Position numbers and translations under genes: made by a program. DNA of 64,000 nt, taken from NCBI RefSeq assembly GCF_014205335.1, contig NZ_JACHNH010000001.1, positions 4,520,501 through 4,584,500 of the forward strand, given 5' to 3'. Origin of the DNA: Amorphoplanes digitatis (lineage in GTDB: Bacteria > Actinomycetota > Actinomycetes > Mycobacteriales > Micromonosporaceae). Shown here piece by piece: positions 17,959 to 27,282 of this stretch (within the stretch, counting starts at the first letter, position 1; each line of letters starts with the position of its first letter). The notes beneath the pieces were generated by a model, which searched no databases, had not been told where the DNA came from, and saw nothing but the letters and a program-made list of their open reading frames with translations.

Positions 17959-18034
17959 GCCGTCACCTCCGCTTCGCTCCGGCGCCGACATGAGTCAGAC
18001 ACTGAGCTGAATGATTCGCTCGCAAGCTCGCTCA
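17955..18034 (-). other. Spacer between paaA and paaB: 26-codon ORF in a repeat-like element
   Basis: Between paaA and paaB the operon carries about 70 extra bases. They encode [20 protein letters not shown] plus six residues, start with ATG after GGAGGTAGCAGCACC, and end in a TGA overlapping the paaB ATG (ATGA). The DNA contains short direct copies of gcgagc (gcgagcttgcgagcg) and looks like the short repeat-derived gene starts common in Micromonosporaceae. Either it is a coupling peptide that carries ribosomes to paaB, or simply an inserted repeat. No function is claimed. Confidence 0.4.
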
Positions 18035-18958
18035 TGGTGCTGCTACCTCCTGGTGGCGGGCGGCGTGTGCCGCGGCCGCCTCGCGGACCCAGGCGCCGTC
18101 GGAGTCGGCGCGGCGCCGGTTCTCGATGCGCAGGGCGTTGCACGGGCCGTCGCCCGAGATGACCCGCTGGAGCTCGGACCAGTCGATGGCGCCGAAGTCC
18201 CAGTGCCCGCGCTCGTCGTTCCAGCTCAGGTCCGGGTCCGGCAGGGTGACGCCCAGCGCCTCGGCCTGCGGCACGCTCATGTCGACGTAGCGCTGCCGCA
18301 GCTCGTCGTTGGTGTGCCGCTTGATCTTCCAGGCCATTGACTGCGCCGAGTTCGGCGACTGGTCGTCGGGCGGCCCGAACATCATCAACGAGGGCCACCA
18401 CCAGCGGTTCACGGCGTCCTGCACCATGTCGCGCTGCGCCTGGGTGCCGCCCATCATGGTCATCAGCAGCTCGTAGCCCTGCCGCTGGTGGAAGGACTCC
18501 TCCTTGCAGATCCGGATCATCGCCCGGGCGTACGGGCCGAAGGAGCTGCGGCACAGCGGCACCTGGTTGCAGATCGCGGCGCCGTCGACCAGCCAGCCGA
18601 TGACGCCGACGTCGGCGAAGGACAGGGTCGGGTAGTTGAAGATCGACGAGTACTTCTGCCGGCCCTCGATGAGCCGGCGGGTCAGGTCGCCGCGGTCGGC
18701 GCCGAGGGTCTCGGCCGCCGAGTACAGGTAGAGCCCGTGCCCGGCCTCGTCCTGCACCTTGGCGAGCAGGATCGCCTTGCGCCGCAGCGACGGCGCACGG
18801 GTGATCCACTCGCCCTCGGGCTGCATGCCGATGATCTCCGAGTGCGCGTGCTGCGCGATCTGGCGGATCATCGTCTTGCGGTAGCCGTCCGGCATCCAGT
18901 CGCGCGGCTCGACCCGCTGGTCCTTCGCGATGGTCTCCGCGAAAACAGCCTCGGTCAT
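18032..18958 (-). CDS. paaA: Phenylacetyl-CoA 1,2-epoxidase catalytic subunit PaaA
   Basis: A 308-residue di-iron subunit that epoxidises the aromatic ring of phenylacetyl-CoA. The ligand motifs are visible: the helix carrying [17 protein letters not shown], and [16 protein letters not shown] for the second half of the site. The start reads [23 protein letters not shown]. It overlaps the end of paaH by 4 nt upstream and is separated from paaB by the 26-codon spacer. Confidence 0.96.
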   Translation of the reverse strand: MTEAVFAETIAKDQRVEPRDWMPDGYRKTMIRQIAQHAHSEIIGMQPEGEWITRAPSLRRKAILLAKVQDEAGHGLYLYSAAETLGADRGDLTRRLIEGRQKYSSIFNYPTLSFADVGVIGWLVDGAAICNQVPLCRSSFGPYARAMIRICKEESFHQRQGYELLMTMMGGTQAQRDMVQDAVNRWWWPSLMMFGPPDDQSPNSAQSMAWKIKRHTNDELRQRYVDMSVPQAEALGVTLPDPDLSWNDERGHWDFGAIDWSELQRVISGDGPCNALRIENRRRADSDGAWVREAAAAHAARHQEVAAP

Positions 18959-19815
18959 CGGTTCACCTCCCAGGTGTGGAAGCCCTGTCCGGTCTTGCGG
19001 CCCAGCTCTCCACGGGCCACCTTGTCACGCAGAAGTTGCGGCGGCGCGAACCGCTCGCCGAGCTCGCGGTGCAGGTGCTCGGCGATCGCGAGCCGCACGT
19101 CGAGGCCGACGAGGTCGGTGGAGCGCAGCGGGCCCATCGGGTGCCGGTAGCCGAGCTCCATCGCCCGGTCGATCGACTCCGCGTCGGCGACGCCCTCCTC
19201 GAGCATCCGGATGGCCTCGAGGCCGAGCAGGACGCCGAGGCGGCTGGTGGCGAAGCCGGGCGAGTCGCGTACCAGAATGGCGGTCTTGCCGAGGCCGAGC
19301 GCCCAGGCATGGGCGGCGTCGCGGACCGCCTCGGCGGTCTGCGGCCCGACCACGATCTCGACGAGGTCGCTGGCCGGCACCGGGTTGAAGAAGTGCATGC
19401 CGACCAGGGCCGCCGGGCGGCGCAGGCCCTCGGCGAGGCCCGCGATCGACAGCGAGCTGGTGTTGGTGGCGAGCACGGTGTGCTCGCCGGCGACCGCCTC
19501 GGCGGCGGCCAGCACGCGGATCTTGAGCGCCGGGTCCTCGGGCACCGCCTCGACGATCAGGTCGGCGGCCGGCAGGTCCGCGACCTCGCCGGCGAGGCCG
19601 ACGCGGTCCAGGACCTGCGCGGCGTCCCCGGTGAGCTTGCCACGCTCGGCGGCGCGGCGCAGGCTGGTGCCGACCCGCTCCAGGGCGGCGACGCCCGCGG
19701 CCGGGTCCCGCTCGACGATGGTCACCGAGGCGCCGGCGGCGGCGAAGACCTGGGCGATGCCCGCGCCCATCCGCCCGCCGCCGATGACGCCGACGATCTT
19801 CGGCACGGCGGTCAT
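18955..19815 (-). CDS. paaH: 3-hydroxyacyl-CoA dehydrogenase PaaH
   Basis: A 286-residue NAD-dependent enzyme that oxidises 3-hydroxyadipyl-CoA late in the phenylacetate pathway. The Rossmann motif is [17 protein letters not shown], followed by the acidic E of VERDP. The catalytic His lies in GMHFFNPVP, with further conserved residues in NTSSLSI and [11 protein letters not shown]. The start [14 protein letters not shown] at 19815 overlaps the stop of the enoyl-CoA hydratase gene by 4 nt. Confidence 0.93.
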   Translation of the reverse strand: MTAVPKIVGVIGGGRMGAGIAQVFAAAGASVTIVERDPAAGVAALERVGTSLRRAAERGKLTGDAAQVLDRVGLAGEVADLPAADLIVEAVPEDPALKIRVLAAAEAVAGEHTVLATNTSSLSIAGLAEGLRRPAALVGMHFFNPVPASDLVEIVVGPQTAEAVRDAAHAWALGLGKTAILVRDSPGFATSRLGVLLGLEAIRMLEEGVADAESIDRAMELGYRHPMGPLRSTDLVGLDVRLAIAEHLHRELGERFAPPQLLRDKVARGELGRKTGQGFHTWEVNR

Positions 19816-20552
19816 GACCGTTCTCCGGACAGGAAGGCGTCCATGCGGGTGTGCTTCTCCTGGGTCTCGAAGAGGATCGCCTGTGCGAGATCGTCGGTGA
19901 CCGGGTGGCCGCCGGGCGCGTCGGTGACCAGCTTGGTCAGCCGCAGCGCCAGCGCTCCGGAGCGCGCCATCCGGTCGAGCAGCGCGTGCGCCCGCTTGAG
20001 CAGGTCGTCGGCGGGCACGATCTCGGCGACCAGGCCGAGCCGCCAGGCGTCCTCGGCGGCGAGACGCCGGCCGGCGAGCAGAACCTGCTTGGCCACCGAG
20101 GCGCCTACGAGGTCGCGCAGCCGCCACGTGGCGCCGGCCGCGGCGAGGATGCCCAGGCCCGGTTCGGGGTTGCCGAACGTCGCGGCCGGCGACGCCAGCC
20201 GGATGTCGCACGCGTACGCCAGCTCGGCGCCCCCGCCGAGCGCGTAGCCGTCGACCGCGGCCACCGTCGGCATCGGCAGCCGGGCGATGCGGTCGAACAG
20301 GCGGCTGTTGATGCCCCGCAGCGCCTGGTCGCGGCCGCGGGCCCGCAGCTCGGCGATGTCGGCGCCGGCGGCGAACACGCCGCCGGCGCCGGTGAGCAGC
20401 AGCAGCCTCGGGTTGTCCTCCAGGCCGGCGCAGACGTCGTGCAGCTCGCTGATCATCGCGGCGTTGATGGCGTTGCGGGCCTGCGGCCGGTGCAGCGTCA
20501 CCACCACGCGGTCGTCGAGTTCTTCCACCGCGATGGTGGCGGGCGAGCTCAT
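19812..20552 (-). CDS. paaF: Enoyl-CoA hydratase (PaaF-type)
   Basis: A 246-residue crotonase-fold protein starting [20 protein letters not shown]. The oxyanion-hole segments are GVFAAGADIAEL and GYALGGGAELAYACD. Both glutamates of true hydratases are present, in GGGAEL and in NPEPGLG, so hydration of 2,3-dehydroadipyl-CoA (PaaF) is favoured over the isomerase PaaG, which keeps only one. It shares one base with the stop of the thiolase gene (TGATG). Confidence 0.85.
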   Translation of the reverse strand: MSSPATIAVEELDDRVVVTLHRPQARNAINAAMISELHDVCAGLEDNPRLLLLTGAGGVFAAGADIAELRARGRDQALRGINSRLFDRIARLPMPTVAAVDGYALGGGAELAYACDIRLASPAATFGNPEPGLGILAAAGATWRLRDLVGASVAKQVLLAGRRLAAEDAWRLGLVAEIVPADDLLKRAHALLDRMARSGALALRLTKLVTDAPGGHPVTDDLAQAILFETQEKHTRMDAFLSGERS

Positions 20553-21766
20553 CAGGCGCGCTCCAGGAGCATGGCGACGCCCTGGCCGACGCCGACGCAG
20601 AGCGTGGCGAGGCCGCGGCGGGCCTCCTCGCGCTCCATCCGGCCGAGCAGGGTGACGGTCAGGCGTGCGCCGGAGCAGCCCAGCGGGTGGCCCAGCGCGA
20701 TGGCGCCGCCGTCTGCGTTGACCAGGTCCTCGTCCAGCTTCAGCCGCCGGATGACCGCCAGGGACTGCACCGCGAAGGCCTCGTTGAGCTCGACCGCGGA
20801 GACGTCGCCGACGGCCCAGCCGGCCCGTGCGAGGGCCTTCTCGGTGGCGGGCACCGGGCCGAGGCCCATGATCTGCGGCGGCACGCCGGCGCTCGCGGAC
20901 GTGACGATGCGGGCGCGCGGTGTCAGGCCGTAGCGCTTGACCGCCGCCTCGCTCGCCACCACCACGGCGGCGGCGCCGTCGGAGAGCGGCGACGACGACG
21001 CGGCGGTGACCACGCCACCGGCGCGGAAGACCGGGCGCAGCGTGCCCAGCTTGTCGAGGCTGCCGCCGCGGCGCGGGATCTCGTCGGTGGTGAACCGGCC
21101 GTCCTTGACCGGAACACCGACGATCTCGGCGTCGAAGCGGCCGGCGTCGATCGCCGCGACGGCCCGCTCGTGGCTGCGCAGCGCGAACGCGTCGCTGTCC
21201 GCGCGGGTGATGCCGTCGAGGGAGGCGACCTCCTCGGCCGTCTCCCCCATCGCCAGGGTGACCCGGCGGTCCTCGGGGCCGGTGCCGGCGCCGCGGTCGT
21301 GTGCCGCGAACGCCGGGTTGGTGAAGCGCCAGCCCAGCGACGAGTCCACGACCTCGCCGGGGCGCGCCCACGGCGTGCCGGGCTTGGCCATGACCCACGG
21401 CGCGCGGGTCATGGACTCGACGCCGCCGGCCACGATCACGTCGGCCTCGCCGCTGCGTACCGCCTGTGCGGCCGAGACGATCGCGGTCAGGCCGCTGGCG
21501 CAGAGCCGGTTGACGGTGTAGCCGGGCACGACGTCGGGCAGGCCCGCGAGCAGCACGGCCATCCGCGCCACGTTGCGGTTGTCCTCGCCGGCCTGGTTCG
21601 CCGCGCCGAGGATCACCTCGTCGACGGCCTCGCCGGGCACGCCGCCGCGGCTGACGGCCGCGGCGACGACGAGCCCGGCCAGGTCGTCGGGGCGCACGCC
21701 GGCGAGCGCGCCGCCGTACTTACCCTGCGGGGTGCGGACGCCGCCGACCAGGTAGGCCTCAGGCAT
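20552..21766 (-). CDS. paaJ: Thiolase PaaJ (3-oxoadipyl-CoA / 3-oxo-5,6-dehydrosuberyl-CoA thiolase)
   Basis: A 404-residue thiolase. The nucleophilic Cys is in [11 protein letters not shown], the His in [12 protein letters not shown] and the second Cys in LCVGVGQG. In phenylacetate breakdown this enzyme is used twice, releasing acetyl-CoA from both C8 and C6 intermediates. Context inside the paa operon, not the motifs, decides the name over a general fatty-acid thiolase. Its start overlaps paaN by 8 nt. Confidence 0.9.
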   Translation of the reverse strand: MPEAYLVGGVRTPQGKYGGALAGVRPDDLAGLVVAAAVSRGGVPGEAVDEVILGAANQAGEDNRNVARMAVLLAGLPDVVPGYTVNRLCASGLTAIVSAAQAVRSGEADVIVAGGVESMTRAPWVMAKPGTPWARPGEVVDSSLGWRFTNPAFAAHDRGAGTGPEDRRVTLAMGETAEEVASLDGITRADSDAFALRSHERAVAAIDAGRFDAEIVGVPVKDGRFTTDEIPRRGGSLDKLGTLRPVFRAGGVVTAASSSPLSDGAAAVVVASEAAVKRYGLTPRARIVTSASAGVPPQIMGLGPVPATEKALARAGWAVGDVSAVELNEAFAVQSLAVIRRLKLDEDLVNADGGAIALGHPLGCSGARLTVTLLGRMEREEARRGLATLCVGVGQGVAMLLERA

Positions 21767-23447
21767 CGGCCTGCTCCGCGACGTGGTGGCGCGACTGGAG
21801 CGTGAAGAAGCGGCCGGTGACGAAGTGCGAGTCGCTCAGCGACGCGGTCGCGGCGGGGTTCGCCGGGGTGCCGTGCAGGTCGCTGAACGCGGCGGTCTGG
21901 TTGACGAACACGCCGCCGGTGAGGTTCTGCGACAGGTGCACGCCGGCCTCGAGCGCGGCCTCGCGGGCCGCCTCGAGCACCTCCGGCGAGGTCGAGTAGA
22001 CCGACGCGGACAGCGCGCCGTGGTCCCGGACGGTCTCGGTGAACAGCTCGAGGCTGTGCCGGGTGGAGCCGGTGGCGATGACGAACGAGATCGGCCCGAA
22101 CCACTCGCGGGTGTAGGTCTTCTCGTCGGCGGCGTCGACGCGCAGCACGACCGGCGTCCGGATGGTGGCGCTCGGGAACCCCTCGTCGGTCACGGTCGCG
22201 GAGGCGTGGATGACACCGGGCGCGCCGCCGGCCTCGGTCAGCCGGGCCAGCACGCCGTCGTTGACGATCGCGCCGAGGGTGCCGGCCGCCCGCTTGGGGT
22301 CGCCGAGCAGCTTGTCCAGCGCGGTCGCCAGGTCGGCGCCGAACTCCTCGACGCTGCGGTGGCCCGCGTCCGTCTCGATGCCGCCGGACGGCACGAGCAG
22401 GTTCTGCGGGGTGGTGCACATCTGGCCGCTGTAGAGCGAGAGGGAGAAGGCCAGGTTGCGCAGCAACCCCTTGTAGTCGTCGGTGGAGTCGACGATGACG
22501 GTGTTGAGGCCGGACTTCTCGGTGTAGACGACCGCCTGGCGTGCGTTGGCCTCCAGCCAGTTGCCGAACTCGCTGGAGCCGGTGAAGTCGACGATGCGCA
22601 CGTCGCGGTGGGTGGCCAGGGTCGCGGCGATGCCCTCGCCGGGCTCCTCGACCGCGAGGGTCACCAGGTTGGCGTCCTGGCCGGCCTCGGCGAGCACCTC
22701 GCGGGCGATCTGCACGGTGATGGCCAGCGGCAGGACCGCGCCCGGGTGCGGCTTGACGATCACGGCGTTGCCGGTGACCAGGCTCGCGAACAGGCCGGGG
22801 TAGCCGTTCCAGGTCGGGAACGTGTTGCAGCCGATCACGAGCGCGACGCCGCGGCCGACGACGGTGCTGGTCTTGGCCAGGCGCAGCGGGTCGGTGCCGC
22901 GCTGCGGCTTGCCCCAGACCGCGGTGGCCGGGATGCGGGTCGACTCGGCGAGCGCGACCGCGACGGCCTCCAGGCCGCGGTCCTGCGCGTGCGCGCCGCC
23001 GGCCTGGAAGGCCATGACGAACGCCTGGCCGGTGGTGTGCTGCACGGCGTGCGCCAGCTCGAAGATGCGGCCGTTGATCCGCCGCAGGATCTCGGCGGCC
23101 ACGCCGGCCCGCCCCTGCGGGCCGACGGCGCGCCAGGCCGGCATGGCGGCGCGGGCGGCGGCGACGAGCGCGGCCGGGTCGCCCTTGGGATAACGGATGC
23201 CGAGGGCGATCCCGTACGGCGAGCGCTCGGTCGCCGCGGTGCCGGTCGCGCCGGGCACCTCGATCGGGAAGTCCGTGCCGAGCAGCGCCTGGAACGCCCG
23301 CTCGCCGGCGGGGGCGGCGTCCTCGCCGTACACGGATTTGCTGGGCGACTCGGGGTATGCCGACCAGTATTCGCGCGTGGCTGCCGCCTCGATCGCCTTG
23401 TCGAGCAGCTCGCGGTGCGTCTCGTAGTACTCGGCGGGGGTTGTCAT
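21759..23447 (-). CDS. paaN: PaaN, aldehyde dehydrogenase without hydratase domain
   Basis: A 562-residue aldehyde dehydrogenase starting [20 protein letters not shown], the opening of the PaaN type. NAD-binding segments include [32 protein letters not shown] in order (about 217-248), with [13 protein letters not shown] following and the catalytic Cys in [14 protein letters not shown]. It oxidises the semialdehyde formed after ring opening. Unlike PaaZ it has no C-terminal MaoC-type oxepin hydrolase domain, so ring hydrolysis must be supplied by another gene. It is the first gene of the minus-strand operon. Confidence 0.9.
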   Translation of the reverse strand: MTTPAEYYETHRELLDKAIEAAATREYWSAYPESPSKSVYGEDAAPAGERAFQALLGTDFPIEVPGATGTAATERSPYGIALGIRYPKGDPAALVAAARAAMPAWRAVGPQGRAGVAAEILRRINGRIFELAHAVQHTTGQAFVMAFQAGGAHAQDRGLEAVAVALAESTRIPATAVWGKPQRGTDPLRLAKTSTVVGRGVALVIGCNTFPTWNGYPGLFASLVTGNAVIVKPHPGAVLPLAITVQIAREVLAEAGQDANLVTLAVEEPGEGIAATLATHRDVRIVDFTGSSEFGNWLEANARQAVVYTEKSGLNTVIVDSTDDYKGLLRNLAFSLSLYSGQMCTTPQNLLVPSGGIETDAGHRSVEEFGADLATALDKLLGDPKRAAGTLGAIVNDGVLARLTEAGGAPGVIHASATVTDEGFPSATIRTPVVLRVDAADEKTYTREWFGPISFVIATGSTRHSLELFTETVRDHGALSASVYSTSPEVLEAAREAALEAGVHLSQNLTGGVFVNQTAAFSDLHGTPANPAATASLSDSHFVTGRFFTLQSRHHVAEQADA

Positions 23448-23477
23448 CGGCGCTCCTGTGCGGTTGGCTGTACCTCA

Positions 23478-23506
23478 TATTTACCGTCCGATCGGTCGGT
23501 AATCAA
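23478..23506 (-). promoter_or_regulatory. paaN promoter with TetR operator in the -35/-10 spacer
   Basis: On the minus strand, TTGATT (23506-23501), a 17-nt spacer and TAAATA (23483-23478) form a good promoter. The spacer and its edges are a 22-bp near-palindrome at 23481-23502: on the plus strand ttaccg-t-ccgatcgg-t-cggtaa, with only the two single bases breaking symmetry. The palindrome type and its position fit a TetR-family operator, so PaaR bound here would block RNA polymerase. The regulator gene diverges 28 bp away, so it may repress itself too. Confidence 0.8.
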
Positions 23507-23530
23507 GCCCGGGCGGTGACCGGAGGGAAG

Positions 23531-24199
23531 ATGACGCTTGAGAACGGTGTGCGCACCGCCGCGCACGAGGTGCCCGGCGTGGCCCCGGTCGACGCCGGCG
23601 ACGCACCCCGGCGCGGCCGCCCCCGGCGCGGCCGCCCCGGCCACGACCTCGGCGCGGTCCTCGCCGCCGCGGTGCGGCTGTTCAACGAGCGCGGCTACGA
23701 GGCGACGAGCATGGACGACGTCGCCAAGCGCCTCGGCATCACCAAGTCGAGCCTCTATCACCACGTCGCCGGCAAGCAGGAGCTGCTGCGGATCGCGGTC
23801 GACCACGCGCTGGACGGCCTCGACGACGCGATCGCCGGCGTCGAGGCGGACGCGCCCGCCATCGACCGCCTCGAGGCGCTCATCCGCGGCAGCGTGCTCG
23901 TGCTCGCCGAACGCCTGGAGTACGTGACACTGCTGCTGCGCGTACGCGGGAACACCGCGGTGGAGCAGCAGGCCCTGCTGCGCCGCCGGGTCTTCGACGC
24001 CGAGGTCACCAGGCTCGTCGAGCTCGCGCAGGCCGAGGGCGCCATCCGCCGCGACGTGGACGCGGCCACCGCCGCCCGCCTGCTGTTCGGCATGGTCAAC
24101 TCGCTGATCGAGTGGTACCGCCCGCGGCGCGGCGGCGCGGACGAACTCGCCGACGCCGTCACCATCGTCGCCTTCGACGGCCTGCGCACGCGGCGATGA
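23531..24199 (+). CDS. paaR: TetR-family repressor of the phenylacetate genes (PaaR)
   Basis: A 222-residue TetR-family regulator. After a basic RRGRPRRGRPGH stretch, the helix-turn-helix lies at about 45-80: VRLFNERGYEATSMDDVAKRLGITKSSLYHHVAGKQELL, with recognition helix TKSSLYHHV. The C-terminal ligand domain is TetR_C-like; phenylacetyl-CoA is the usual inducer for PaaR. The ATG at 23531 follows GGAGGG. It is divergent from paaN across the palindromic operator and is probably co-transcribed with paaK, 21 nt downstream. Confidence 0.88.
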   Translation: MTLENGVRTAAHEVPGVAPVDAGDAPRRGRPRRGRPGHDLGAVLAAAVRLFNERGYEATSMDDVAKRLGITKSSLYHHVAGKQELLRIAVDHALDGLDDAIAGVEADAPAIDRLEALIRGSVLVLAERLEYVTLLLRVRGNTAVEQQALLRRRVFDAEVTRLVELAQAEGAIRRDVDAATAARLLFGMVNSLIEWYRPRRGGADELADAVTIVAFDGLRTRR

Positions 24200-24220
24200 C
24201 CTCCGGTTAGGAGAACCGTC

Positions 24221-25519
24221 ATGCAGGACCGCACCCCGAGCCCGGCGGAGCTGGACCCGATCGAGCGCGCGTCGCTCGACGAGCTGCGCGCGCTGCAACT
24301 CGAACGCCTGCGCTGGTCGCTGTGGCACGCCTACGACAACGTGCCGCGGTACCGCGCGATGTTCGACGCGGCGGGAGCGCACCCCGGCGACGTGCGCGAA
24401 CTGGGCGACCTGGCCGCGTTCCCGTTCACCGACAAGGCCGTGCTCCGGGACAACTACCCGTTCGGCATGTTCGCCGTACCCCGGGAACAGATCTCCCGCC
24501 TGCACGCCTCCTCCGGCACCACCGGGCGGCCCACCGTCGTCGGCTACACCGCCGACGACGTCCGGACCTGGGCCCGGCTGGTGGCCCGCTCCATCCGCGC
24601 CGCCGGCGGCCGCCGCGGCGACCGCGTGCACGTCGCGTACGGGTACGGGCTGTTCACCGGAGGGCTCGGCGCGCACTACGGCGCCGAGGAGCTGGGCTGC
24701 ACCGTCATCCCGGTGTCCGGCGGCATGACCGAGCGCCAGGTCATGCTGATCAACGACTTCGAGCCCGACATCATCATGGTCACGCCCAGCTACATGCTCG
24801 CCATCGTCGACGAGATGCGCCGGCAGGGCATCGACCCGCGCGGCACGTCCCTGGCCGTCGGCATCTTCGGCGCCGAGCCCTGGACCGAGGACCTGCGCGG
24901 GGAGATCGAGCGCCAACTCGACATCCACGCCGTCGACATCTACGGCCTCTCCGAGGTCATGGGCCCCGGCGTCGCGAGCGAGTGCGTGGAGACAAAGGAC
25001 GGCCTGCACGTCTGGGAGGACCACTTCTACCCCGAGATCATCGACCCGGTCACCGGCGAGGTGCTGCCGGACGGCGAGACCGGCGAGCTGGTGTTCACGT
25101 CCCTGAGCAGGCAGGCCATGCCGGTCGTGCGGTACCGCACCCGGGACCTGACCCGGCTGCTGCCGGGCACCGCCCGCCCGATGCGCCGCATCGAGAAGAT
25201 CACCGGCCGCAGCGACGACATGATCATTCTGCGCGGCGTCAACCTGTTCCCCACCCAGATCGAGGAGCTGATCCTGCGCGTACCGCAGCTCGCCCCGCAC
25301 TTCCAGTGCCTGCTCACCCGCGAGGGCCGCCTCGACGCCCTGACCGTACGGGTCGAGCGCCGCACCGGCGTCGAGCCGGCCGCGGCGGAGCTGGCCGGCC
25401 GGGAGCTCGCCGCCCTGGTGAAGAACACCATCGGGGTGAGCCTCGCGGTGGACGTGATCGAGCCCGACGGCGTCGAGCGCTCCATGGGCAAGATGCGCCG
25501 CATCATCGATCACCGTTAG
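24221..25519 (+). CDS. paaK: Phenylacetate-CoA ligase PaaK
   Basis: A 432-residue adenylate-forming ligase of the usual PaaK size; it activates phenylacetate to phenylacetyl-CoA in the cytosol. The P-loop-like A3 motif is HASSGTTGRPTVVGY, with downstream IFGAEPWTED, DIYGLSEVMGPGVA and the adenylate contacts YRTRDLTRLL and RSDDMIILRGVNLFPTQIEE. The catalytic Lys lies in the C-terminal domain (RSMGKMRR). An AGGAG site precedes the ATG. Confidence 0.96.
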   Translation: MQDRTPSPAELDPIERASLDELRALQLERLRWSLWHAYDNVPRYRAMFDAAGAHPGDVRELGDLAAFPFTDKAVLRDNYPFGMFAVPREQISRLHASSGTTGRPTVVGYTADDVRTWARLVARSIRAAGGRRGDRVHVAYGYGLFTGGLGAHYGAEELGCTVIPVSGGMTERQVMLINDFEPDIIMVTPSYMLAIVDEMRRQGIDPRGTSLAVGIFGAEPWTEDLRGEIERQLDIHAVDIYGLSEVMGPGVASECVETKDGLHVWEDHFYPEIIDPVTGEVLPDGETGELVFTSLSRQAMPVVRYRTRDLTRLLPGTARPMRRIEKITGRSDDMIILRGVNLFPTQIEELILRVPQLAPHFQCLLTREGRLDALTVRVERRTGVEPAAAELAGRELAALVKNTIGVSLAVDVIEPDGVERSMGKMRRIIDHR

Positions 25520-25530
25520 CCTGTCTCGCC

Positions 25531-25922
25531 ATGGGCGTGCTCGTCGACTACTTCGCCGCATCGGCCACGGAGCTGGACCGCGTCGATCTCTCGGAAGGGC
25601 CGGCGGGCGCCGGATGGCCGCACGTCGACTGCAAGGTTTGGCTCGACGGTCTGGCCGATCTGGTCGCGAGCTGACCGGCCGCGATCTCAGCGAGTTCGGT
25701 ACCGACATCGCGGTCTCCGTCCCGGACGAGGGGCCGTGGCTGACGCGGGTGCCGGCGGAGGTCACCCTGGCGCTGGCCGGCGTCACCGACGACCGGCTGG
25801 CCGGGTACGCCGACGACGAGCTGCTGGATGAGCACGAGGCCGAGCGGGGTGTCCGGCTGCGGGACCTGGCCCGGTCGGCGCTGGCCGAGGGCCGGGACCT
25901 CTACTGCTGGTCGTCGCTGTAG
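25531..25922 (+). pseudogene. Small actinobacterial protein gene with an apparent 1-nt frameshift
   Basis: The reading begins MGVLVDYFAASATELDRVDL, continues to WPHVDCKVWLDGLADLVAS and stops at 25674. The continuation GRELTGRDLSEFGTDIAVSV, through ARSALAEGRDLYCWSSL, is in another frame and runs to 25922. The two parts join naturally if one base is restored near 25660-25665. The opening resembles a family of short actinobacterial proteins (MG-x-LVDYF) of unknown function. Either a sequencing error or a recent mutation would explain it. The assignment as one gene is an inference. Confidence 0.6.
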
Positions 25923-26616
25923 TCGACGAGCATCCGGAAGATCCGGTCACGGACGTCCGGCGGAAGCCGCCGGTCGACCCAGCTCCGGGACACCAGGGCG
26001 TGCCCGCCGTTGTCCCTGACCGCGAACTCGGCCCCGATCCGCAGGGACCGCTCCGCCCTGCCCTTGATCTCGTCGTCCGGCCACTCGGCCACGGCGGCCA
26101 GTGCGTACGCCACACGCCGATCAACCCGGTCCAGGACGGCGTAGCCGGGCAGGCCCGGGAACCTCTGTGCGTGCAGATCGATGTTCCTGAACTCGACGTC
26201 GAGCAGGTCCGCGCCCGTGAAGTCGTTGCCCGTAAAGGCGTTGCGCTCGCGGCCGAGCGCCGCGGCGTGCCGGTCCGGCGTACCCCAGAACCTGACGTCC
26301 TGAATCTTGCCGCGGAAGGTGCACCCGACGAACTGGGCCTCGCCCGTTGAGGTCAGATCGCGCAGGCGGGCGCCGTCGAAGACGCAGCGCTCGAACCGGG
26401 CGTTGCCGAAGTAGGCCTGCCGAGGTAGCCGGGTGCGGGAGAAGACGCAGTCCCGGTACACCGTCTCCGGCCAGCTCAGCTCGTCCAACCGCCGGCCGCC
26501 GCCTGGACGAAGCTGACATCGAGGTTCGCGTCCACCGGCTCGAAACGCCCGCCGCACAGCTCGCCCCGGGCCAGCCAGTAACCCCGCAGACCCATCTGGG
26601 CCGCCTCGATCCTCAC
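25901..26616 (-). pseudogene. Pentapeptide-repeat-like protein gene with an apparent 1-nt frameshift
   Basis: The N-terminal part starts at a GTG (26616), giving (V)RIEAAQMGLRGYWLARGELC and ending FVQAAAGGWTS at a stop. The rest lies in another frame: RRLDELSWPETVYRDCVFSRTRLPRQAYFGNARFERCVFDGARLRDLTS (about 26490 downwards) and on to the end. Restoring one base near 26490 joins them. The middle has pentapeptide-like A/C-x-F/L-x-x units (FGNARFERCVFDGARL, FRGKIQDVRF, FTGNDFTGADLLDVEF). The GTG overlaps the stop of the next upstream gene by 4 nt, which supports this start. Confidence 0.6.
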
Positions 26617-27107
26617 GGCACGGGCCGCATGCCGCGGCGCAGGGAATCGGCGATCTCGTCGCGGCGGCGCAGCGCCGCCCGCCAGCCGACCACGTGGGTG
26701 GTGATCCGGTCGTGGCCGAGGGCGGTCGCCTCGACCGTCCACGGGCGGCGGAGCAGCACGCGCGCCGCGACCGACGCCGCCAGCAGGATCAGCACGATGA
26801 CGAGGTCGAGCACCAGCAGGAGCAGCGGCAGCAGCACCCACCAGAACAGCGCCACCGCCACCACGAAGGCGATGAGGACGACCAGGATGGCCACGATCTC
26901 GTCGCCCAGGCCGAGGCCGCCGCCTCCCCCGCCGGACGTCGAGGCGTCGCCGACCTGAAGAGCGCCGTCGACCACCTCGCCGGAGCGGCCGGTGCGCTTG
27001 GCCCGCCAGCCACCGAAGCGCCGCGCGAGCGCCCGCCAGCGCGGCGCCCACACGACACGGACGTTCCACTGGGCGCCCTCGGGTGCCGTTACGGAGATCG
27101 TTCTCAC
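26613..27107 (-). CDS. Membrane protein with Gly-rich linker, unknown function
   Basis: A 164-residue protein starting MRTISVTAPEGAQWNVRVVW. A short N-terminal domain (1-55) is followed by a linker with six consecutive glycines (about 60-66), two adjacent transmembrane segments (about 70-92 and 93-117, very rich in Leu and Val) and a basic cytoplasmic tail. I do not recognise the family. It is translationally coupled (GTGA) to the frameshifted pentapeptide-like gene. Confidence 0.65.
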   Translation of the reverse strand: MRTISVTAPEGAQWNVRVVWAPRWRALARRFGGWRAKRTGRSGEVVDGALQVGDASTSGGGGGGLGLGDEIVAILVVLIAFVVAVALFWWVLLPLLLLVLDLVIVLILLAASVAARVLLRRPWTVEATALGHDRITTHVVGWRAALRRRDEIADSLRRGMRPVP

Positions 27108-27282
27108 CCCGCCAACCTTATTTCAGCGTGATCGCGGTGACCGGTGCGGAGGAGGCGACCGCGGCCAGAAACGTCCATACGCCCATCGGCTCTCCCGTCG
27201 CGGCGGGCGAGGGCTGGGACTGGCCATCGCTGGGGAATCATCCTCCGGCACGCGGTGGCCGTGGCGGTGCGAAGATTGATCG

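Noticed and set aside
18963-19310. 115-codon minus-strand frame inside paaH
   Set aside because: It lies in another frame of the well-supported dehydrogenase gene and has an Arg/Ser/Pro shadow composition.
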